A stretch of DNA of 64,000 bases from the NCBI RefSeq assembly GCF_024347615.1, contig NZ_AP025508.1:1302001-1366000 (forward strand), in the 5' to 3' direction. Each line of letters begins with the position of its first letter. The first letter of the stretch is position 1. This document shows positions 34,863 to 44,173 of the stretch, piece after piece. Origin of the DNA: Vibrio splendidus. Its GTDB lineage: Bacteria; Pseudomonadota; Gammaproteobacteria; Enterobacterales; Vibrionaceae. The position numbers were made by a program, and so were the translations under genes. Below the pieces are notes generated by a model. The model saw only the letters and a program-made list of their open reading frames with translations. It was not told where the DNA came from and searched no databases.

Positions 34863-36479
34863 GTGAAATTGTCAGTTAGGAAGAAGTTGTACGCCGGGTT
34901 TGGCTCTATATTGGCGGTGCTTGTCACGTTAGTCGGTATTGTATGGATAGAAGTCATTGGAGCTCACAAGAGCGCTGATGAAATTAGGATGGATGATGTA
35001 CCGGGAACGGTGACCTACCTTGTATTGATAGATGAAGCCGGGGATGTTTATCGCGATGCACTTGGTGCGATTACTCAGGCCGACAATGCGCTTAATGATT
35101 ATCGAACCAACAAGAATGAATTTGCTCAGGCTATTAAAGAAGCAAAACGTTTAGAGAGTCGAGGTTCAGAAGACCATCGCCGTATTGAGCGAATTGAAGA
35201 CCTGATGGGGCGCTTTACTCAAGAGTTTGAATCTAAGCTTGTACCTATGATCAACGATGAGTCTGCGCTGTTATCGAATATCCAGCAGCTTCGCTCCTTA
35301 TATGAGAGCAATCTAATCCCGGTTGAAAACTTACTGGACCAAGCGTCTGCAAGTGAGCGTGCCGATACAGAACAATCGCTGCTTGTATTAACCGATTCGT
35401 TTACCACCATCGAACGTACCATCATGGTGTTGTCTGCCATTGCGATTGTGTTTGGTTGTGTGATTGCGTTTGTATTATCTAGCTCCATCACTAACCGTCT
35501 AACTCGTGTTGAACAAGTTGCGCGACGCGTGGCAAATGGCGACCTTACTGCTGGAGATATTGTTGATGATTCTGGCGATGAACTGGCCGATCTCGCTACG
35601 TCGATTAACCAGATGCAGAAATCTTTGGTCGACCTATTGGGTTCAATCTCTTCTGTGACGAACCAAGTTCAATCGGTGACAGGTGAGCTATCATCAATCA
35701 GTCAAGACATCGTTTCTGGTGCCTCTGCACAAGCTGATAAAGCTAACCTGATTGCGACTGCCGCAGAAGAGCTAAGCTTGACTATTTCGGAAGTCGCTCA
35801 GCAAGGTACTTCTACTTATGAAGAGGCGCGTCGCTCAGAAACGTCAGCAGAAGATGGCCGTAACGTGATTGTTGAAATGGTGGCAAGTATCCAACAAGTG
35901 TCGACTCAAATGAGCGACATGTCGGTACAAATGAATACGCTAGGTTCACATGGTGAACAGATTGGCAGCGTTATTAAGGTAATCGAAGACATCGCTGGGC
36001 AAACTAACCTACTGGCGCTGAATGCTGCGATTGAAGCGGCACGTGCTGGCGAGTTTGGACGTGGCTTTGCAGTGGTTGCTGATGAAGTACGAGCACTGGC
36101 AGAGAGAACGACCAAAGCGACTCAAGAAGTGTCTGGTATCATTCAGTCGATTCAATCTGGTACGCAAGAAGCGGTGACTTACACTCAAGATAACTGTCGT
36201 CTAGTTGAGATTGGTGTTGAGCAAAGCTCTGGCGCAGTTTCGGCGCTAGAAGCGATTGTAAGTGGTGCTGGAAACGTACAAAGCATGGTCAATTCTATCG
36301 CTACCGCGGCAGAAGAACAGACAGCGGTGACCAAAGAAATTGCAGCGGATATTACGGCGATCAGTGATATTTCTGAGCAGTCTTTGCAATTAGCGACTCG
36401 CAGCTCTGAAAATACCTCAGGCTTGAACGCTAAAGTTGCTGAGCTAGAAGCATTAGTCGGTAAGTTCAAACTAGCGTAG
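34863..36479 (+). CDS. Methyl-accepting chemotaxis protein
   Basis: A 538-residue transmembrane chemoreceptor with a GTG start. TM1 lies at about residues 10-30; a helical periplasmic domain of the four-helix-bundle type spans about 31-185; TM2 is about 188-210. A HAMP domain follows ([20 protein letters not shown]), then the signalling domain with the highly conserved hairpin tip [20 protein letters not shown] (continuing [15 protein letters not shown]). No CheR-docking pentapeptide is at the C-terminus. The ligand is unknown. A sigma-28 promoter upstream places it in the late flagellar regulon. Confidence 0.94.
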   Translation: MKLSVRKKLYAGFGSILAVLVTLVGIVWIEVIGAHKSADEIRMDDVPGTVTYLVLIDEAGDVYRDALGAITQADNALNDYRTNKNEFAQAIKEAKRLESRGSEDHRRIERIEDLMGRFTQEFESKLVPMINDESALLSNIQQLRSLYESNLIPVENLLDQASASERADTEQSLLVLTDSFTTIERTIMVLSAIAIVFGCVIAFVLSSSITNRLTRVEQVARRVANGDLTAGDIVDDSGDELADLATSINQMQKSLVDLLGSISSVTNQVQSVTGELSSISQDIVSGASAQADKANLIATAAEELSLTISEVAQQGTSTYEEARRSETSAEDGRNVIVEMVASIQQVSTQMSDMSVQMNTLGSHGEQIGSVIKVIEDIAGQTNLLALNAAIEAARAGEFGRGFAVVADEVRALAERTTKATQEVSGIIQSIQSGTQEAVTYTQDNCRLVEIGVEQSSGAVSALEAIVSGAGNVQSMVNSIATAAEEQTAVTKEIAADITAISDISEQSLQLATRSSENTSGLNAKVAELEALVGKFKLA

Positions 36480-36553
36480 GGCGGGTGGCTTTGTTCTATT
36501 TTCCGAATGCTAATAGAGTGAAGACCAAGCACTGATCGCTACTTGCTGAAAAG

Positions 36554-36594
36554 AAGCCCGATGATTCAATATTTATTGAGTGAGTTGGGCTTTT
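36554..36594 (+). terminator. Terminator after the chemoreceptor
   Basis: Outer stem AAGCCC/GGGCTT with an inner TCAATA/TATTGA stem, then TTTTT. Confidence 0.75.
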
Positions 36595-36658
36595 TCGTAG
36601 CTGGAATCTGGGTTCAGACACGGTATACTCCACGTTCTACAATGGAGCTAGCCTTTAA

Positions 36659-37357
36659 ATGTTCGACATTCTTCTGAACCACTCTGATTTTTTACTCATA
36701 AACAAACATCCTGGCGTCAGCGTCCATAAAGACGATGGCGATACCATGTTGTTGCAAGAAGTTGCTAAGGCAATCAACGAGCCGAAGTTATACCTAGTCC
36801 ATCGTCTCGATAAAATGACCTCAGGTATTCTACTGCTGGCAAAAAATGCCTCGGCAGCAAGTGAGCTTTCACAGCTATTTGCAAAGCGTGAAGTTGAGAA
36901 GTACTACCTTGCGATTGGTTCGAAGAAGCCTAAGAAAAAGCAGGGGCTGATTTCAGGAGATATGGAGCGTTCACGACGCTCGAGCTGGAAGTTACTGACA
37001 AGCAAAGAAAACCCAGCGATTACCCAGTTTTTATCTGCAACGGCTGAACCCGGTGAGCGTCTATTTTTATGTAAACCCTATACGGGGCGAACTCACCAGA
37101 TCCGTGTCGCGATGAAGTCGATCGGCTCAGCCATTGTTGGTGACCCTATTTATAATCCATCGAGTGAGGCTGACAGAGGTTATCTGCATGCCTTCGCGAT
37201 TCGATTTACCTATCAATCACAAGCCTACGACTATGTCTGCGATCCAAGAAGCCTAAACTCCTTGGGTGAGAAGTGGCATCAAGAGATCGTGTCTAATGGT
37301 TTAGACAACTGGCTTGAACCTTGGTCATTAACTTGGCCAAAGCTAAACACTAAGTGA
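36659..37357 (+). CDS. RluA-family pseudouridine synthase (TIGR01621 type)
   Basis: A 232-residue cytoplasmic RNA-modifying enzyme. The catalytic motif is HRLDKMTSGILLLAKN near residue 48, with the nucleophilic Asp, and the family's GRTHQIRVAM block occurs near residue 140. FLLINKHPGVSVH is the typical N-terminal strand. There is no S4 domain, so it is a short RluA-type member. The target RNA site is not predictable. It is followed by, and slightly overlaps, a methyltransferase gene, so they may form a two-gene RNA-modification operon. Confidence 0.88.
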   Translation: MFDILLNHSDFLLINKHPGVSVHKDDGDTMLLQEVAKAINEPKLYLVHRLDKMTSGILLLAKNASAASELSQLFAKREVEKYYLAIGSKKPKKKQGLISGDMERSRRSSWKLLTSKENPAITQFLSATAEPGERLFLCKPYTGRTHQIRVAMKSIGSAIVGDPIYNPSSEADRGYLHAFAIRFTYQSQAYDYVCDPRSLNSLGEKWHQEIVSNGLDNWLEPWSLTWPKLNTK

Positions 37358-38319
37358 GTGAAATAATGGAAGCATCAGCTTTACCTCTGTTTTTTAGTCA
37401 TATTGAACAGCAACTTAATGAAGTGCCGAATGAACTACGCCGTATTTTTCACGGTCGTGGTAAGTTTTGGCCAGGCCTAGATCAACTGACATGTGATTGG
37501 GTTGATGGGCAGTTATTAGTTAACGTATTCAAAGAAGTGGATGACGAATTCTTATCATCTCTTAAAGCTGGATTGGTTGATTTGACTAATAAAGACATCT
37601 GGCAAGCAAAGCAGGGCTCCAGTATTGTTCTGCAACATCGTTATGCCGATGGTGCGCCTTCAGAAGTGTTATGGGGCAAACTTAATGATTCACCCGTTGT
37701 GGTTGAGCACGGTCTTAAGTACCAACTAGACATTGGTCGTAATCAGAATTTTGGCTTGTTCCTCGACATGCGTAATGGTCGTCAGTGGGTACAAGACAAT
37801 GCCAAGGATAAGAATGTTCTTAACCTGTTCGCATACACTTGTGGTTTCTCTGTCGCGGCTATCGCTGGTGGCGCTCGCCAATGCATGAACGTAGATATGT
37901 CGCGCGGCTCTCTAAATAAAGGCCGTGATAACCACCGCTTGAATGATCACGACATGCGCTCGGTTAACTTCCTTGGTTACGATATCTTTAAGTCGTGGGG
38001 GAAAATCAAGAAGGGCGGCCCTTACGAGCTAGTTATCATTGATCCACCTTCGTTCCAAAAAGGCAGCTTTGCTTTAACTAAAGATTACAAAAAGATCTTA
38101 CGTCGCTTGCCTGATCTTCTAACAGAAGGTGGAGAAGTGATTGCTTGTGTTAACTCACCAGCAGTATCGCCAAACTTCCTAATTGAGACGATGGTAGAAG
38201 AAGCGCCAAGCGTTGAATTCATTGAGCGTCTGGACAACCCACCTGAGTTTGTCGATGTCGACCTTGATTCAAGCTTGAAGGTGTTGAGATTTAAAATTAG
38301 CGCTTCTGCAGATGCCTAA
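37354..38319 (+). CDS. Class I SAM-dependent methyltransferase (RlmI/YccW-like)
   Basis: A 321-residue enzyme. The SAM-binding domain begins with NVLNLFAYTCGFSVAA near residue 150 (motif I, as in the YccW/RlmI group), VDMSRGSLNKGRDN is motif II, and VIIDPPSFQKGSF is the NPPY-type motif IV (here DPPS). The N-terminal part lacks an obvious PUA domain. The GQNQNFGLFLDMRNGRQWV-like block, here GRNQNFGLFLDMRNGRQWV, matches 5-methylcytosine rRNA methyltransferase relatives. The start is uncertain: GTG at 37354 overlaps the previous stop, while ATG at 37366 is equally possible. The substrate is probably rRNA. Confidence 0.82.
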   Translation: MSEIMEASALPLFFSHIEQQLNEVPNELRRIFHGRGKFWPGLDQLTCDWVDGQLLVNVFKEVDDEFLSSLKAGLVDLTNKDIWQAKQGSSIVLQHRYADGAPSEVLWGKLNDSPVVVEHGLKYQLDIGRNQNFGLFLDMRNGRQWVQDNAKDKNVLNLFAYTCGFSVAAIAGGARQCMNVDMSRGSLNKGRDNHRLNDHDMRSVNFLGYDIFKSWGKIKKGGPYELVIIDPPSFQKGSFALTKDYKKILRRLPDLLTEGGEVIACVNSPAVSPNFLIETMVEEAPSVEFIERLDNPPEFVDVDLDSSLKVLRFKISASADA

Positions 38320-38345
38320 TTAGGTTTAAGTGTTAGCTAGAATAT

Positions 38346-38376
38346 AAAAACGCCGCTCATATTGAGCGGCGTTTTT
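38346..38376. terminator. Bidirectional terminator
   Basis: Stem AAAACGCCGCTCA/TGAGCGGCGTTTT, U-rich on both strands, between convergent genes. Confidence 0.9.
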
Positions 38377-38402
38377 GTCTATGAGGGATGCGGAAATTCA
38401 CA

Positions 38403-39020
38403 CTAGTTGGTTTGATTCTTGAGTGTCTGAAACCCAAAGTAAATACGCATAAACGTAGTCAGCCAACACGCAGCGCCAAAGGTATAAGCGATAACTGCAA
38501 AGTGTTGAGGCCAAATACAGAAAGCAATGAAACAAGCGATGGTTTCTGTGCCTTCGGTTAGTCCAGACATGTAATAGAGAGACTTATGTTTATAGACTGG
38601 GTTTTCAATGCCTCGCTTACCAGCCATAACCGCAAACGCTAAAAAGCTACTGCCTGTGCCGATAAAAGAGAAAATCAAAAATGCACCGGCAATGGCGTTG
38701 TGTTCTGGGTTGGCGATAACAAAGCCAAAGGGGATTAACGAGTAGAAAAGAAAATCGAGGCTAATGTCGAGGAAACCGCCCGCATCACTAATGCCTTGGA
38801 TTCGAGCCAAGGCTCCATCAAGCCCGTCGCAAACCCTGTTAAATACAATAAACCCTAACGCCCATTCGTATTGTTGAAATGCCAATGCTGGAAACGCTAA
38901 ACATCCAACCAGAAACCCAAACAGGGTGGTTTGGTTGGCTGTGATACCGAATCTATTAAGTAGTTTGGCTGATTGATTTAATGGCCACTTAATGATCTTA
39001 ATAGAGTACTTATCCAGCAT
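38403..39020 (-). CDS. ynjF: CDP-alcohol phosphatidyltransferase family protein (YnjF-like)
   Basis: A multi-pass inner-membrane enzyme of 205 residues. The frame reaches 39068, but GGAGAAG before the ATG at 39020 sets the start MLDKYSIKIIKW. The CDP-alcohol phosphotransferase motif (D-x2-DG-x2-AR, then G-x3-D-x3-D) is present in VCDGLDGALARIQG and GGFLDISLD near residues 75-100. It lies at the end of a ynjBCD-type ABC operon, where E. coli also has ynjF, and overlaps the ATPase stop by 11 bp. The alcohol acceptor and the link to the transporter are unknown. Confidence 0.82.
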   Translation of the reverse strand: MLDKYSIKIIKWPLNQSAKLLNRFGITANQTTLFGFLVGCLAFPALAFQQYEWALGFIVFNRVCDGLDGALARIQGISDAGGFLDISLDFLFYSLIPFGFVIANPEHNAIAGAFLIFSFIGTGSSFLAFAVMAGKRGIENPVYKHKSLYYMSGLTEGTETIACFIAFCIWPQHFAVIAYTFGAACWLTTFMRIYFGFQTLKNQTN

Positions 39021-39660
39021 AATTACTTCTCCATGGCCAAGACAGAACTTTTGCCCCTTGAGGAACATCGGCTTGGTCGTGCGTCACCATTAATGTCGGA
39101 ATATTCGCTTTAGTGAGTTGCTCAAATACCCAGTCACGAAACTGGGCTCTAAGTTCTTGGTCGAGCTTACTAAACGGCTCATCAAGCAACGCCAATTTCG
39201 GTTTCGCCAATAGCATACGAGTTAAGCTAATTCTTGCTCGCTGGCCGCCAGATATTTGGTCGGGAAACGACTCAGCCAAGCGGGTCAGTTCAATGTCTTT
39301 TAATGCTTCCATTGCTTGTTGTTGGCGATCTGAACCCTTAACCGAGTTTGGTAACGAAAAGGCCAAGTTCTCCCATACTTTTAGGTGTGGAAACAACAAG
39401 TCATCTTGAAACAGAATGCCGACTTCACGCTGATGCGATGGGATCTCGTCTAGCTGAATATCGTTCAAAATAACGGTGCCAGAGTATGAGAACTCGTCAT
39501 TCAGGTGACCCGCGATGGCATCTAACAAAGTCGATTTTCCGCAGCCGCTTGGCCCCATCAACGCCAATATTTGGCCTGATTCTAATGTTACGTTTAGCGC
39601 TGAAAACAGCGAATCACCACCGTTTTTATGGATGGCGAGGTCGTTGAGGTGCAGACTCAT
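39010..39660 (-). CDS. ynjD: ABC transporter ATP-binding protein YnjD
   Basis: A 216-residue ABC ATPase. Walker A is GPSGCGKS (about residues 36-43), the Q-loop is LFQDDLLFP, the signature is ISGGQRARISL, Walker B is LALLDEPFSKLD, and the H-loop is VTHDQAD. It is short, with no C-terminal regulatory domain, as in YnjD/ThiQ-type importers. It overlaps the permease gene by 35 bp at its start. It supplies energy for the YnjC permease. Confidence 0.9.
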   Translation of the reverse strand: MSLHLNDLAIHKNGGDSLFSALNVTLESGQILALMGPSGCGKSTLLDAIAGHLNDEFSYSGTVILNDIQLDEIPSHQREVGILFQDDLLFPHLKVWENLAFSLPNSVKGSDRQQQAMEALKDIELTRLAESFPDQISGGQRARISLTRMLLAKPKLALLDEPFSKLDQELRAQFRDWVFEQLTKANIPTLMVTHDQADVPQGAKVLSWPWRSNYAG

Positions 39661-41326
39661 TAGTAAGAAAACCTTTAAAAGTAAGACGGCGATATCTAAG
39701 TTGAAGTCGGCTGACTAATATCGCTAAAGAGAAAAAGAACAGAGGCAACAAGGCCTGCCAAATGGCATAAATTGCGGTTACCCTGCGGTCGAAACCACTG
39801 GTTAGGGCAACGGCTTCTGTGGTGATGGTGCTAATACGACCAGCACCGAGCATCAATGTCGGCAAGTACTGAGCCAAACTCACACTGATCCCAACCGCCC
39901 AAGCGAAGGCGATGGCAGGAAGCAAAATGGGCAGTTTGATCGAATACCAACTCTGAAAGGGCGATTTACCTAGGCTAAGCGAGGCTTTAATCAACCCATC
40001 ATTGAAGCTTTTCCACGGGCCGTCCAAAGACAGATACACAAACGGGAAAGCAAAGAAAACATGCGCCCAAATCACCCAGAACTCATAGGCACTGCTGCCA
40101 ACGTAGAGGGTTGTGACCTGCATACCAAACAACACCGACAGTTGAGGTATTAACATTGGAATAGCGATAATAAAGCCTGGGACTTGCCACTTGTATTTGA
40201 TTCTGTATTCGTGAGCAATCAGCGCAAGCAACAAAGCGGTTGAAGCAGCAATCAGACCAATCCATAAGCTTTGACCAACGGTGCTCATGATGCCATCCCA
40301 CTCGAATTCCCAGAAGCGCATGCTGTAGCGGCTAGGCAGTAAATCAGGGAAGCGCCAGCGCTGAGCAAAACTCCAGATAATCATCAAAGGAATGATCATC
40401 AGTGACAAAGCTGCAAGAGCTGTGAATACGGTTTTCCCCGGTAAGTTAGCCCCTGTTCTTCCTGAATACTGCCACGTTCGAAAATATTTAAGAATTGCCC
40501 ATTCAACTAATCGCGCCAAGGCGATGATCAACGAAGCCAAGCCAAATAAAACGATCGCACCAGCAGCAGCTCGTGGTAGTAGATTAAGATCTGGATCGTT
40601 GAACCATTGCCATACTAAAACGGCAAAAGTCGGCGGGTTGGTTGGGCCAATGATCAGAGCTATGTCGACAACCGATACGCTATAGGCGAGCACAGCCAGC
40701 ATTGGGAAGCGAAGCTTAGTAAACCATTGCGGGAAAATACACTTCCACCAGATCTGAGCGCGGCTGTAACCGAGTGATGCACTCACCTTAGTGATACGTT
40801 CTACATCAATTTGTTGAAGTATCGATATGCTCATCAGCAACAAGAAAGGAACTTCTTTGAGTGCGAGCATTATGATTAGGCCAAACGCGTAAGGATCTTT
40901 TATCAGCAAAGCCAATTCAGAGCTTGTAGCCGATTCACCAAGTAAGTGATGCACGGCTCTTGCGCCAAGCCCTGTTGGGCTAAACAAAAAAGCAAAGCCG
41001 ATAGCGAAAGCCACATGCGGAATGGCAAGCATTGGCGATAGCGTTAACTCAATCTTTCTCCAAAACTTGTTTCCCCAAGAGGCTTGAAGAATACAAAAGG
41101 TCAAGAAGCAGGCTATATAGCTGCTTGCAATTGCTGAGCCTAGGCTTAAGCCAATAGAGTGCCAAGCCCCTTCCCATTGAAAGACTTGGCTAAACCCGTT
41201 GAGTGTTGGCTCGTTTAAACCTAAGGGCGGGATGAAACTCAGTGACGAAGCCACGACTCCCGCTACCCCAGGAATGGTTGGGATGATACATACCGCTATA
41301 ACAACAAAATATAGAGCGCGAAGCAT
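39626..41326 (-). CDS. ynjC: ABC transporter permease YnjC (fused double permease)
   Basis: A 566-residue inner-membrane protein made of two fused binding-protein-dependent permease halves, each with about six segments. The first EAA loop is VSASLGYSRAQIWWKCIFPQW, read near residue 190; the second is KASLSLGKSPFQSWYSIKLP near residue 485. A fused permease like this is seen in YnjC, ThiP and the iron(III) FbpB group. Operon order and partners (YnjB, YnjD, YnjF) fix the assignment. It ends inside the ATPase gene. Confidence 0.88.
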   Translation of the reverse strand: MLRALYFVVIAVCIIPTIPGVAGVVASSLSFIPPLGLNEPTLNGFSQVFQWEGAWHSIGLSLGSAIASSYIACFLTFCILQASWGNKFWRKIELTLSPMLAIPHVAFAIGFAFLFSPTGLGARAVHHLLGESATSSELALLIKDPYAFGLIIMLALKEVPFLLLMSISILQQIDVERITKVSASLGYSRAQIWWKCIFPQWFTKLRFPMLAVLAYSVSVVDIALIIGPTNPPTFAVLVWQWFNDPDLNLLPRAAAGAIVLFGLASLIIALARLVEWAILKYFRTWQYSGRTGANLPGKTVFTALAALSLMIIPLMIIWSFAQRWRFPDLLPSRYSMRFWEFEWDGIMSTVGQSLWIGLIAASTALLLALIAHEYRIKYKWQVPGFIIAIPMLIPQLSVLFGMQVTTLYVGSSAYEFWVIWAHVFFAFPFVYLSLDGPWKSFNDGLIKASLSLGKSPFQSWYSIKLPILLPAIAFAWAVGISVSLAQYLPTLMLGAGRISTITTEAVALTSGFDRRVTAIYAIWQALLPLFFFSLAILVSRLQLRYRRLTFKGFLTNESAPQRPRHP

Positions 41327-41331
41327 GGAGG

Positions 41332-42498
41332 TTAGTTACCGTATCGCTTAAGCCACTCTTTCTCGAGCGCGTTTTGCCAACTAGGATGCGGTTCATCAAT
41401 CGATTTAAATTGCTGAGTATTTTTAGCGCTGCCGGTTAAGTACTTACTGCTCAATACAGAAGGGTCACCCCAAACATTGAGGTCACCTTTGCGAGATTGT
41501 GCTTCTGGGCTCAACAAGAAGTTGATGGTCACTTGAGCACCCGCGGTTGCATTGGCATTCCAAGGAATCGCAAGGAAGTGAATGTTAGACAGAGCGCCGC
41601 TTTCTAACGCATAAGCCTTGGTAGTTTCCCCTAGGCGGCCACTTGATTGTGCTGAATATACAGAGTTTGGATTGAACGTAATCGCGAGGTCGATCTGTCC
41701 GTCATCCAGAAGCTGGATGCTTTCCGATGTGCCTGCTGGGAATTGTTTGCCACCGCGCCACGCCACTTTATGGAATTTATCTAAGTAGGCCCACAGTGGT
41801 TCCGTAACGTCTTGGAAGGTATCTTCTGAAACGGGTTTAGCAAGCGCAGGACTGTTGTTTGTTAGCTCAATCAGTAGAGACTTAATGAAGCTCGTACCGT
41901 GAAACTCTGGTGGGCGCGGGTAGCTTAAGCGATTCGGGAAAGCCTGAGCGTAGCTCAACATCTCTGAAAACGATTGTGGCGGATTGTGCAGTGTTTCTTG
42001 GTCGTGGATGAAGACCAGTTGCCCAACGCCCCAAGGTGCCTCCAAGCCTTCTGTTGGCTCCGAGAAATCGACATCGATCGGCAAAGACTTATCCACGTAC
42101 TGCCAGTTTGGAAGTGTTTGAGTGAATGGCCCAAACAACAAGGCATTTTCTTTCATTGAACGGAAATTCTCGCCGTTAATCCAGACGATATCGACACTGC
42201 CTTCAGTGTTCTTTCCTGCCGCCTTTTCTGCGAGTAGGCGAGTGGTCGTTTCTGCAATATCGGTTACTTTCACATGTTTTAAGGTAACACCGTACTCACT
42301 TTGTAATTTCTTGCCCGCCCACTGTAGGTAACGATTGATTTCTTGGCTACCGCCCCAAGCGTGAAAGTAGACAGTTTGTCCCTCTGCCTGCTGTTCGATT
42401 TGGTTCCAGTTATTGGTTGATGTTGCTTCATCAGCATAAATGGTTGCGCTGTATGCAACGGTTGCCATGATTCCTAACGTACTTACTATCTTGTTCAT
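41332..42498 (-). CDS. ynjB: ABC transporter substrate-binding protein YnjB
   Basis: A 388-residue periplasmic binding protein. The frame opens at 42534, but ATG at 42498 gives a normal Sec signal (MNKIVSTLGIMATVAYSATIYA) cut before DEA. The body has the family start GQTVYFHAWGGSQEINRYL, VDIVWINGENFRSMKEN and EAPWGVGQLVFIHDQ, as in YnjB-type extracellular solute-binding proteins. It heads the operon and ends 5 bp before the permease. The substrate is unknown; a thiamine-like or small-anion substrate would be a guess. Confidence 0.88.
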   Translation of the reverse strand: MNKIVSTLGIMATVAYSATIYADEATSTNNWNQIEQQAEGQTVYFHAWGGSQEINRYLQWAGKKLQSEYGVTLKHVKVTDIAETTTRLLAEKAAGKNTEGSVDIVWINGENFRSMKENALLFGPFTQTLPNWQYVDKSLPIDVDFSEPTEGLEAPWGVGQLVFIHDQETLHNPPQSFSEMLSYAQAFPNRLSYPRPPEFHGTSFIKSLLIELTNNSPALAKPVSEDTFQDVTEPLWAYLDKFHKVAWRGGKQFPAGTSESIQLLDDGQIDLAITFNPNSVYSAQSSGRLGETTKAYALESGALSNIHFLAIPWNANATAGAQVTINFLLSPEAQSRKGDLNVWGDPSVLSSKYLTGSAKNTQQFKSIDEPHPSWQNALEKEWLKRYGN

Positions 42499-42893
42499 AA
42501 ACTTTTCCATTTGGTAGTGAACGGGTAAGAGCATTGTTATTTAGAACTCCCTACAGTTATTCTATCTGTTTCTGAAATAAATTCTAATTCAACAGTAAAT
42601 TCAATCAATTACTTGAGAACAAGCAGGGAGGGCGTGCTGGTCTTTTTTGGTTAAACTTTGTTCGATATGCAATCGTCTCGAAAGCTCGACAGACTCTAGG
42701 CTCTTACCATCCTAGCAACAGACCGATAAACCAGTGAATTTATTGCATCTAAATGAGAGATATTTGAGGTTTATTGGAGGTTGGTACGAAAAGTAGGCGA
42801 TGAGTGTTAATTTTGAAGGTGTTGTGAGGGTAAGCAGGCAATAAAAAAAGAGCCATGAAGGCTCCTTTAATCAATATCTATTTCGAGAACGGA
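42499..42893. promoter_or_regulatory. Intergenic region, no gene seen
   Basis: 395 bp between ynjB and the META lipoprotein gene, both on the minus strand. It carries the ynjBCDF promoter in its left part and the META-gene terminator at its right edge. I found no hairpin, riboswitch or short gene that I could support. Confidence 0.4.
42842..42866 (-). terminator. Terminator of the META lipoprotein gene
   Basis: On the minus strand, GAGCC/GGCTC with a 5-base loop is followed by seven T residues. Confidence 0.75.
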
Positions 42894-43340
42894 TTAGTTT
42901 ACCCAATCACGAATTGTGTACGTTAGCGTGTGTACATCGTTTTTCAGTACTAGCGTATCGTTTGTTAGGGTTACGTCGCTCCACTCGCTTAGAGTAGCTG
43001 AAACCGACTGTTCGATTTCCATTGCTGAACCGTGACACATTTTCATTGTCATGCCCATTTGCTTGATACGGAATTGACCGTCTTTCAGCTCGCCTTGACC
43101 GAAGAAGTTGTTACAACCAGCCATGCCGTTTGCAGTCATCTTTTCGCCGATCTCTAGACGAGGAGCTGCTTGGTCTTCGCTTTTCACAATGTCCTTGCCA
43201 TCAATTTGCGCAAGTTCCCAGTTATGGTGCTGTAGATCGGTTGGTGTTACTTGCATCGCGTTGTCACCTGTTGTTGTGCATGCTGCTAGCATCATAGGTA
43301 AAGCGGCTACTGCTAGTAATTTTTTTGAACTAAACTTCAT
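42894..43340 (-). CDS. META domain-containing lipoprotein (HslJ-like)
   Basis: A 148-residue envelope lipoprotein. ATG at 43340, with GGAG 10 bases upstream, gives the signal MKFSSKKLLAVAALPMMLAAC with Cys at residue 21. The META domain follows: HHNWELAQIDGKDI, RLEIGEKMTANGMAGCNNFFG near residue 65, then MGMTMKMCHG and a beta-rich end. HslJ in E. coli is a META protein linked to novobiocin resistance and heat shock. Cys residues in GCNNFF and KMCHG could form a disulfide. It is monocistronic. Confidence 0.85.
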   Translation of the reverse strand: MKFSSKKLLAVAALPMMLAACTTTGDNAMQVTPTDLQHHNWELAQIDGKDIVKSEDQAAPRLEIGEKMTANGMAGCNNFFGQGELKDGQFRIKQMGMTMKMCHGSAMEIEQSVSATLSEWSDVTLTNDTLVLKNDVHTLTYTIRDWVN

Positions 43341-43527
43341 ATTATAAGGCTCCAAAGGAAAGAACGAAGTTACCGAATAAGTGTAACTTGATGGGTTCAA
43401 AGTATAGTTTACAAAACACTATATGTGTCAGTATAAGGTCATAGTTTAGTATGAATTTCACGAGCTGGGCGACAAATTAATCGCTTATTTTTTAATTAGT
43501 AAGCTCGATTTTGATGTGTAAGGAGGC

Positions 43528-43791
43528 ATGGTGGAGCAGTTAGAGTTTTTCCAGGTTCCAAGCCCTTGCGTTGGGGTTTGCTCAAGCGATGATAAAGGCT
43601 ATTGCAATGGTTGTATGCGCAAGAGAGAAGAGCGCTTTAATTGGATGTCGATGACTCCGTCAGAACAATTGCACGTGATTAAGCTTTGTCGTCAGCGCTA
43701 TCGGAGAAAGATAATGAAGCAAAAAAACTTGGTTGGTAAGTCGGTCGACGAAGAGGGAAATACAAGTCCCCAAAGAGATCTTTTCGGTTAA
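43528..43791 (+). CDS. DUF1289 domain-containing protein
   Basis: An 87-residue protein with four conserved cysteines in SPCVGVCSSDDKGYCNGCMRKREE, residues 11-34 (given here in part), the hallmark of DUF1289, followed by RFNWMSMTPSEQ. The Cys pattern suggests a small metal-binding site, which is inference. The RBS AAGGAGG is only 1 base from the ATG at 43528; GTG at 43531 would be better spaced, so the start may be 3 bp later. The C-terminal tail is basic, then acidic. Confidence 0.82.
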   Translation: MVEQLEFFQVPSPCVGVCSSDDKGYCNGCMRKREERFNWMSMTPSEQLHVIKLCRQRYRRKIMKQKNLVGKSVDEEGNTSPQRDLFG

Positions 43792-43900
43792 AGAGGAAGT
43801 ATCAAGATTTTATTTAACTCCGAAGTAACTATTACTTTACATAATGGTTGGGGTGTAATATTAAGGTAGGTACCTTTGTACCAGAAGGAGTGATGTCGGT

Positions 43901-44068
43901 ATGAATAAAAAGAACGTAAAACTCAAAAAAGAACCGGTTAAAGCGCTGGATCGAAAAAATATTGGGGCGAAAAATGACCCTGAAGAGAGCCCGCGTGATT
44001 GGCATTCGATGTCAGAAGAAGAACGAATGGAAATCCTTTCTCACCTTTCAGACATGCCTTTTCAATAA
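43901..44068 (+). CDS. Small hypothetical protein (55 aa)
   Basis: A short frame preceded by AGAAGGAG about 10 bases before ATG. The product is highly charged: a lysine-rich N-terminus (MNKKNVKLKKEPVKALDRKN) and an acidic C-terminus (DWHSMSEEERMEILSHLSD). The second part resembles the WxxMSxxER helix that ends DUF1289-type proteins, so it may be a half-related or co-evolved partner of the upstream gene. A short hairpin (GGTAC/GTACC, 43869-43882) lies just ahead of the RBS. No known family is recognised. Confidence 0.6.
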   Translation: MNKKNVKLKKEPVKALDRKNIGAKNDPEESPRDWHSMSEEERMEILSHLSDMPFQ

Positions 44069-44105
44069 CATCACTGGTTCTTCAGAGTCTTTCTTAAAGC
44101 CCTGT

Positions 44106-44173
44106 TTTCTTAAATAAACAGCTTTCTGAAATAAACAGCTTTCTGAAATAAACATATTGCTAAACAAACATGT
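44106..44173. repeat. 17-bp tandem repeat at the 3' end of the thiamine-binding gene
   Basis: Units at 44106-44122, 44123-44139 and 44140-44156 (TTTCTKAAATAAACAGC and near-identical), followed by a diverged unit at 44157-44173 that contains the stop codon (44160-44162) and last codons of the minus-strand gene. Confidence 0.82.
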
